NCBI RefSeq assembly: GCF_000007825.1
Contig: NC_004722.1
Coordinates: 3,450,501-3,514,500, forward strand
Direction: 5' to 3'
Origin: Bacillus cereus ATCC 14579
GTDB lineage: Bacteria > Bacillota > Bacilli > Bacillales > Bacillaceae_G
DNA: 64,000 nt
Position numbers and translations under genes: made by a program. Below the pieces are notes generated by a model. That model saw only the letters and a program-made list of their open reading frames with translations, had not been told where the DNA came from and searched no databases. How positions within the stretch are numbered: the first letter of the stretch is position 1; each line of letters opens with the position of its first letter. Shown piece after piece: positions 59,911 through 64,000 of the stretch.

Positions 59911-62900
59911 TTTTTTATGTCCATGCAAATGATTACACGGAGAACATTGAAATGGAATCTTATCTAAGCAATTAAAGTTTGTTTCGCAAATTTGTTCAAT
60001 CGTTGGAACAAATGGAATGACAACTATGTTACTTTCTACTATTTGTGTAACAGGTGGCAATACTGTGCCTACTTGATGTTCAAAACGAATACTCGCTTGA
60101 TTTATATAATTTCCTGAACCATTTGGCGCGCTCTGTACTGCTACTTGGAACGAAACTGTCCTTGCTTCACCAGGATTTAAACTTCCGATAAGAAACCCTA
60201 CTGCCGGGCTTACATTCGGCACTGGCGTATTATCAACCGTTACACTTCCAGGAACAAATCGAACACTACTATCTAACATATCTTGAAAACGAATATTTTG
60301 CATTACAGTATCACCCGTATTTGTGATGACTGTCGTAAACGTAATGACATCTCCAATTGTTGCTACCTGTAAATCTGCCGTTTTTACGACTGTCGTTGAG
60401 ACATTTTGAGGAATAAACGGGATAACAACTGTATTACTATCACCTTCAACTACTACTGGCGGCTCATTCGGATTTACAGTTGCAAGCCCATTCGCTGTAG
60501 CAGTATTTGTAACTAAATTATTTACTTGCCCTCCTATTATTACAACTTGGAAATTAATAATTGCTGCATCATTTGGCTGAAAATCACCTAACGGAATACC
60601 AGTATTCGGATTAGCAAATGGAAGAGGTACATCATTTACCGTTACCGTACCATTTATAAATAGCGTATTCGGATCAATGATATCTGTTAACACAATATTG
60701 GTCACAGGAACTGTACTATCATTTATAACAGCGATTCCGTAAGTGACAACATCCCCTATCATTGCTACTTCAAAGTTTGCTCCTTTTGCAACAAATAAGA
60801 TTGCAGTATTTACCGTCACTATAACTGTATTGCTTGTATCCATCACTGTAACTGGCGGCTCCCCTGGTACTAAAATATATTCTGCTAACGCCCCAGCAAC
60901 GTTCACTACTGTACCACCATCCGGAAAACTTGTAATCGTAGCTTCATATGTTACAAGTGACGTCTCACCAACTGGTATATCAGGTATCGTAAATCCAATC
61001 TGCGGATTTAACCCCGGTTGCGGAACCCCATTTATCGTTACACTATTTGGAACGAAATCAGCTTCCTGAGATAGCACATCGATAAATTGAACATTCATTG
61101 CATCAGCAGTACCAGTATTTAATATACGAACAGTATACGTTACCGTTTCTCCTACACCAACAACTGAATGGTCTACTTCTTTTAGCATATCTAAGCTACC
61201 TCTATTTACCGGCGTAACCGTCGTATTACTTGAATTTGTAATTGTAGACGGAGGTTCTCCTGGAATCAATTCGAAATCACCCGTTACTCTTGCTGTATTC
61301 ATAATGCTACTAGAAGGCGGAACTGCGATTACATTTACTTCAAATGTAATTAATACACTATCCCCTACTGCAAGATCAGGCAATGCAAAGCCTACAAATG
61401 GATCTAAACCTACTTGCGGAATCCCATTTATTTGTACACTTCCAGGAACGAATTCTAAACTAGGTGATGGAACATCGATAAACTGAACATTCGTTGCTGT
61501 TACCGTTCCCGTATTTGTAACTTGCACACTATACGTTAACGTATCTCCTAATCGTGTCGCTTCTTTATTTACAGATTTTATAACGCTGAATCGTCCTCTA
61601 TTCACTCTAGTTATCGTCGTATTACTCGGCTCTGTTACTACAACTGGTGGTTCTCCTGGCACTAAAGTAAAGCTTCCTGTTATATTTGCAACGTTCGTAA
61701 TTGTTCCTGATGACGGGATGTTTGTAACTGTCGCTTGAAACGTCACTATAACTGTTTCACCAACTGGGATATCTCCAACTCCAAATCCAGTAATCGGATT
61801 TAAGTTTGGTTGCGAGGCTCCATTTATCGTTACACTATTTGGTACAAATAACGCCCCTGCTGAAATGGTATCAACAAACTGAACAGCATTAGCTGTTACT
61901 GTTCCAGTATTTGTTATTTGAACCGTATACGTTAATATATCTCCAACGAGAGTAGCAACCCTATTTACTTGTTTAATAACATTAAATTGCCCTCTATTTA
62001 CAGTTGTAAGTGTTGTATTGCTCGGCTCTGTTACTATAACTGGTGGTTCTCCTGGTACTAATACAAAACTTCCAGTTACATTTGCCGTATTGGCAATTGT
62101 TCCGTTTGATGGCGCACTAACAACGGTTACTTGGAAGATGACTTCTACACTTTCACCTGGGTTTATATCTGGAAGCGGGAATCCATTATTCGGATTGAAT
62201 CCAGGTTGTAACACACCGTCTATCGTTACAGTGTTCGGCACGAATGCTATAGAGGAAGGTAATACATCACTATATTGAATATTCGTTGCTGGCACTGTTC
62301 CTGTATTTTGAACTACTGTTGTATATGTGATTGTATCGCCTACTGCAACAACCGGCTGACTCACTGATTTTAAAACATTCAAACCAGGCTCATTGATTTC
62401 TGTTAATGTCGTATCACTTGTCGTTGTTTCCGTAATAGGCGGTTCTGTTTCACTTACAGCAAATGTAGCTGTAACGTCTACAAAATTAACAATCGTTCCA
62501 CCTTCTGGTATGCTTGTAACCACTTCCTGATATGTGACAAGTACAAAATCATCGACAGGTATATCTGGAACTGTAAAACCAATGAAAGGATCTAATCCTG
62601 GTGCTGGTACCCCGTTTATGCTCACACTTCCTGGTACAAATGCTACACCCGCGGAAGTAGTATCGATAAATTGAACATTCGTCGCTGGCACTGTTCCGAA
62701 ATTAAAAATCAATACATCATACGTTAATATTTCTCCTACCGTCGCTACTTCTTTATCTACTAGTTTCAATGGAAAAATAAACGCTATATTAATTGTCGTA
62801 ACGACTAAATTTGTTAATATCGTTTCCGTAATCGGTGGTTCCTGCGGATTTGGTTGTGAAGTAAATGTAACATCTGCATCATTTAATATGACTTCATTAT

Positions 62901-64000
62901 CTGGAATTTCTGTAATCGTCACTTGGAATGTGACCTCAATACTTCCACCAGCGATTAATAATGGAGTAACTGTAAATCCTATTTCTGGATTTAAATCAAG
63001 TTGCTGCACTCCACCTATCGTTACACTATTGTCAACAAACGTCGTTCCTTCTGGTATGACATCTTGGAAGAACACATCTGTAACAGGGATAATTCCTACG
63101 TTTGAAATGAGCACAGTATACGTTAATACATCCCCAACGGCCCCAGTTGCAACATCAACTGTTTTTGTTGCAGTTACTTCACCAGGAGGAGGTAACGGTA
63201 TTGTAACTACCGTTGTATTACTTGAATTCGTTGTTGTTACAGGTGGCTGTAAAGGATTTAATAAGAAAGTGGCTGTAGCAGATGCTGTATTTAATACCGC
63301 TCCACGTGTAGACGGTGCAACTACCGTAACTTGGAACGTTACTGTCAATGATGTTCCAGCTGCAATATTAGGAAGCGGGAAACCAACATTTGGGTCAAAT
63401 CCAGGTTGTGGCGTTCCATTTATCGTTACACTATTTGCTACAAAAGTTGTTTCTAAAGCAATTGGATCAAGGAAAGAGACATTCGTTGCTGTTACTGTAC
63501 CGTTATTTCGAATGACAACAGAATACGTGTAAGTTTCTCCAAGTGCTGCTTGTTGTACAGATGAAGATTTTTGTATATTTAACTGTGCTGTGTTTACTTG
63601 CGTCACTACAAAATTACTATTTGTAACAGTCGTTATTGGAGGGTTTGCTGGATTTATAAGAAAACTTGCAGTAACGTTCGATTGGTTTCTTATATTTCCA
63701 CCGCTCGGAACACTCGTCACTGTAACTTGAAACGTAATCGTAGCCGTTTGCCCGACCGGAATATTTGGTACCGGGAAACCTAGCATAGGATCCGCGCCTT
63801 GCTGTACGACTCCATTTATCGTCACACTATTTGCTACAAAGGCAGTACCAGACGGAATTGGATCTTGAAAAACAATATTCGTTGCAGGAACAGTTCCTGT
63901 ATTTTGAATAAGAATGGTATACGTTAACGTATCTCCTACACCGGCTTGTAGTGTATTTACACTCTTCATTACATTAAGTGATCCTACATTCACTCGCGTC
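59908..64000 (-). CDS. Very large DUF11-type repeat protein (5' end outside window)
   Basis: At least 1363 residues; the frame is open to the right edge. The visible part is ten tandem units of about 130 residues, each with G(D/E)xLTYT-like, NTGTVPATNV-like, FVPNSVTINGVPQPGLNP-like, GFTVPDIPVGET-like, VTFQVTV-like and PGEPP-like segments. These are DUF11/conserved-repeat beta-sandwich modules, as found in long stalk-forming surface proteins. There is no LPXTG or membrane anchor: the C-terminus is CETNFNCLDKIPFQCSPCNH then LHGHKK, with four Cys and a His cluster that could bind metal or crosslink. Unit similarity suggests internal duplication. The function is unknown; a surface or spore-appendage role is a guess. 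Confidence 0.88.
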   Translation of the reverse strand, partial: TRVNVGSLNVMKSVNTLQAGVGDTLTYTILIQNTGTVPATNIVFQDPIPSGTAFVANSVTINGVVQQGADPMLGFPVPNIPVGQTATITFQVTVTSVPSGGNIRNQSNVTASFLINPANPPITTVTNSNFVVTQVNTAQLNIQKSSSVQQAALGETYTYSVVIRNNGTVTATNVSFLDPIALETTFVANSVTINGTPQPGFDPNVGFPLPNIAAGTSLTVTFQVTVVAPSTRGAVLNTASATATFLLNPLQPPVTTTNSSNTTVVTIPLPPPGEVTATKTVDVATGAVGDVLTYTVLISNVGIIPVTDVFFQDVIPEGTTFVDNSVTIGGVQQLDLNPEIGFTVTPLLIAGGSIEVTFQVTITEIPDNEVILNDADVTFTSQPNPQEPPITETILTNLVVTTINIAFIFPLKLVDKEVATVGEILTYDVLIFNFGTVPATNVQFIDTTSAGVAFVPGSVSINGVPAPGLDPFIGFTVPDIPVDDFVLVTYQEVVTSIPEGGTIVNFVDVTATFAVSETEPPITETTTSDTTLTEINEPGLNVLKSVSQPVVAVGDTITYTTVVQNTGTVPATNIQYSDVLPSSIAFVPNTVTIDGVLQPGFNPNNGFPLPDINPGESVEVIFQVTVVSAPSNGTIANTANVTGSFVLVPGEPPVIVTEPSNTTLTTVNRGQFNVIKQVNRVATLVGDILTYTVQITNTGTVTANAVQFVDTISAGALFVPNSVTINGASQPNLNPITGFGVGDIPVGETVIVTFQATVTNIPSSGTITNVANITGSFTLVPGEPPVVVTEPSNTTITRVNRGRFSVIKSVNKEATRLGDTLTYSVQVTNTGTVTATNVQFIDVPSPSLEFVPGSVQINGIPQVGLDPFVGFALPDLAVGDSVLITFEVNVIAVPPSSSIMNTARVTGDFELIPGEPPSTITNSSNTTVTPVNRGSLDMLKEVDHSVVGVGETVTYTVRILNTGTADAMNVQFIDVLSQEADFVPNSVTINGVPQPGLNPQIGFTIPDIPVGETSLVTYEATITSFPDGGTVVNVAGALAEYILVPGEPPVTVMDTSNTVIVTVNTAILFVAKGANFEVAMIGDVVTYGIAVINDSTVPVTNIVLTDIIDPNTLFINGTVTVNDVPLPFANPNTGIPLGDFQPNDAAIINFQVVIIGGQVNNLVTNTATANGLATVNPNEPPVVVEGDSNTVVIPFIPQNVSTTVVKTADLQVATIGDVITFTTVITNTGDTVMQNIRFQDMLDSSVRFVPGSVTVDNTPVPNVSPAVGFLIGSLNPGEARTVSFQVAVQSAPNGSGNYINQASIRFEHQVGTVLPPVTQIVESNIVVIPFVPTIEQICETNFNCLDKIPFQCSPCNHLHGHKK

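Noticed and set aside
62888..63532. 214-codon plus-strand ORF opposite the DUF11 protein gene
   Set aside because: Antisense shadow of a repetitive Thr/Val-rich coding region; several similar antisense frames occur in the other repeats.

Overview
The window looks like chromosomal DNA of a Bacillus cereus group bacterium (B. cereus or B. thuringiensis type). It is AT-rich with AGGAGG-type ribosome binding sites and frequent TTG/GTG starts. It carries haemolysin II with its dedicated TetR repressor, a ColA collagenase, two Rap regulators and PlcR-box promoters. No rRNA, tRNA, CRISPR array or intact insertion sequence is visible.

Layout. 1-16 kb is mostly housekeeping and accessory metabolism: a glycerophosphodiester phosphodiesterase cut by the left edge, a frameshifted FAD monooxygenase, an ArsR regulator plus quinone oxidoreductase pair, the AMPylase SelO, a Rap protein whose Phr peptide gene is broken, a GlcD-type FAD oxidase followed by a gutted symporter gene, PssA, and a sulfide detoxification pair (SQR and a CstB-type persulfide dioxygenase/rhodanese). 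17-24 kb holds a surface-glycan block: a DUF1796 protein, a sugar-nucleotide cytidylyltransferase, a glycosyltransferase made of two tandem copies of one domain, an NAD-dependent epimerase and a CDP-glucose 4,6-dehydratase. 24.8-28 kb has an intact Rap-Phr pair and a chemoreceptor. 28-32.5 kb is gene-poor, with terminator hairpins, gene relics and two candidate small RNAs. 32.5-48 kb is a virulence and surface region: hlyIIR, hlyII, an SLH-domain amidase, a SunI-like protein, a large LPXTG adhesin with a thioester domain, two small secreted proteins, a KinB-like histidine kinase, a degraded copy of the hlyII 3' end, and colA. 48-64 kb returns to general functions (MgtC, acetyltransferases, CatE-like dioxygenase, VanW, DUF3900, exonuclease, cold-shock protein, flavodoxin, acetate transporter, Nudix/ASCH pair) and ends in a very large repeat protein cut by the right edge.

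Regulation. Four sites match the PlcR box consensus TATGNANNNNTNCATA. Each is followed 21-22 nt later by a -10-like hexamer. Two lie before secreted-protein genes and two before short, ORF-free stretches ending in strong terminators, so PlcR may control small RNAs here. A Fur box sits inside one of these promoters and another lies upstream of hlyII next to the 44-bp HlyIIR operator, so iron and quorum signals appear to meet in this region. At least five copies of a short dispersed hairpin repeat occur between 41 and 58 kb.

The window also records much decay. There are pseudogenes or relics of the FAD monooxygenase, a phr, a BASS symporter, a GNAT enzyme, hlyII and several unidentified genes. 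Family names rest on motif recognition by eye, without database searches.
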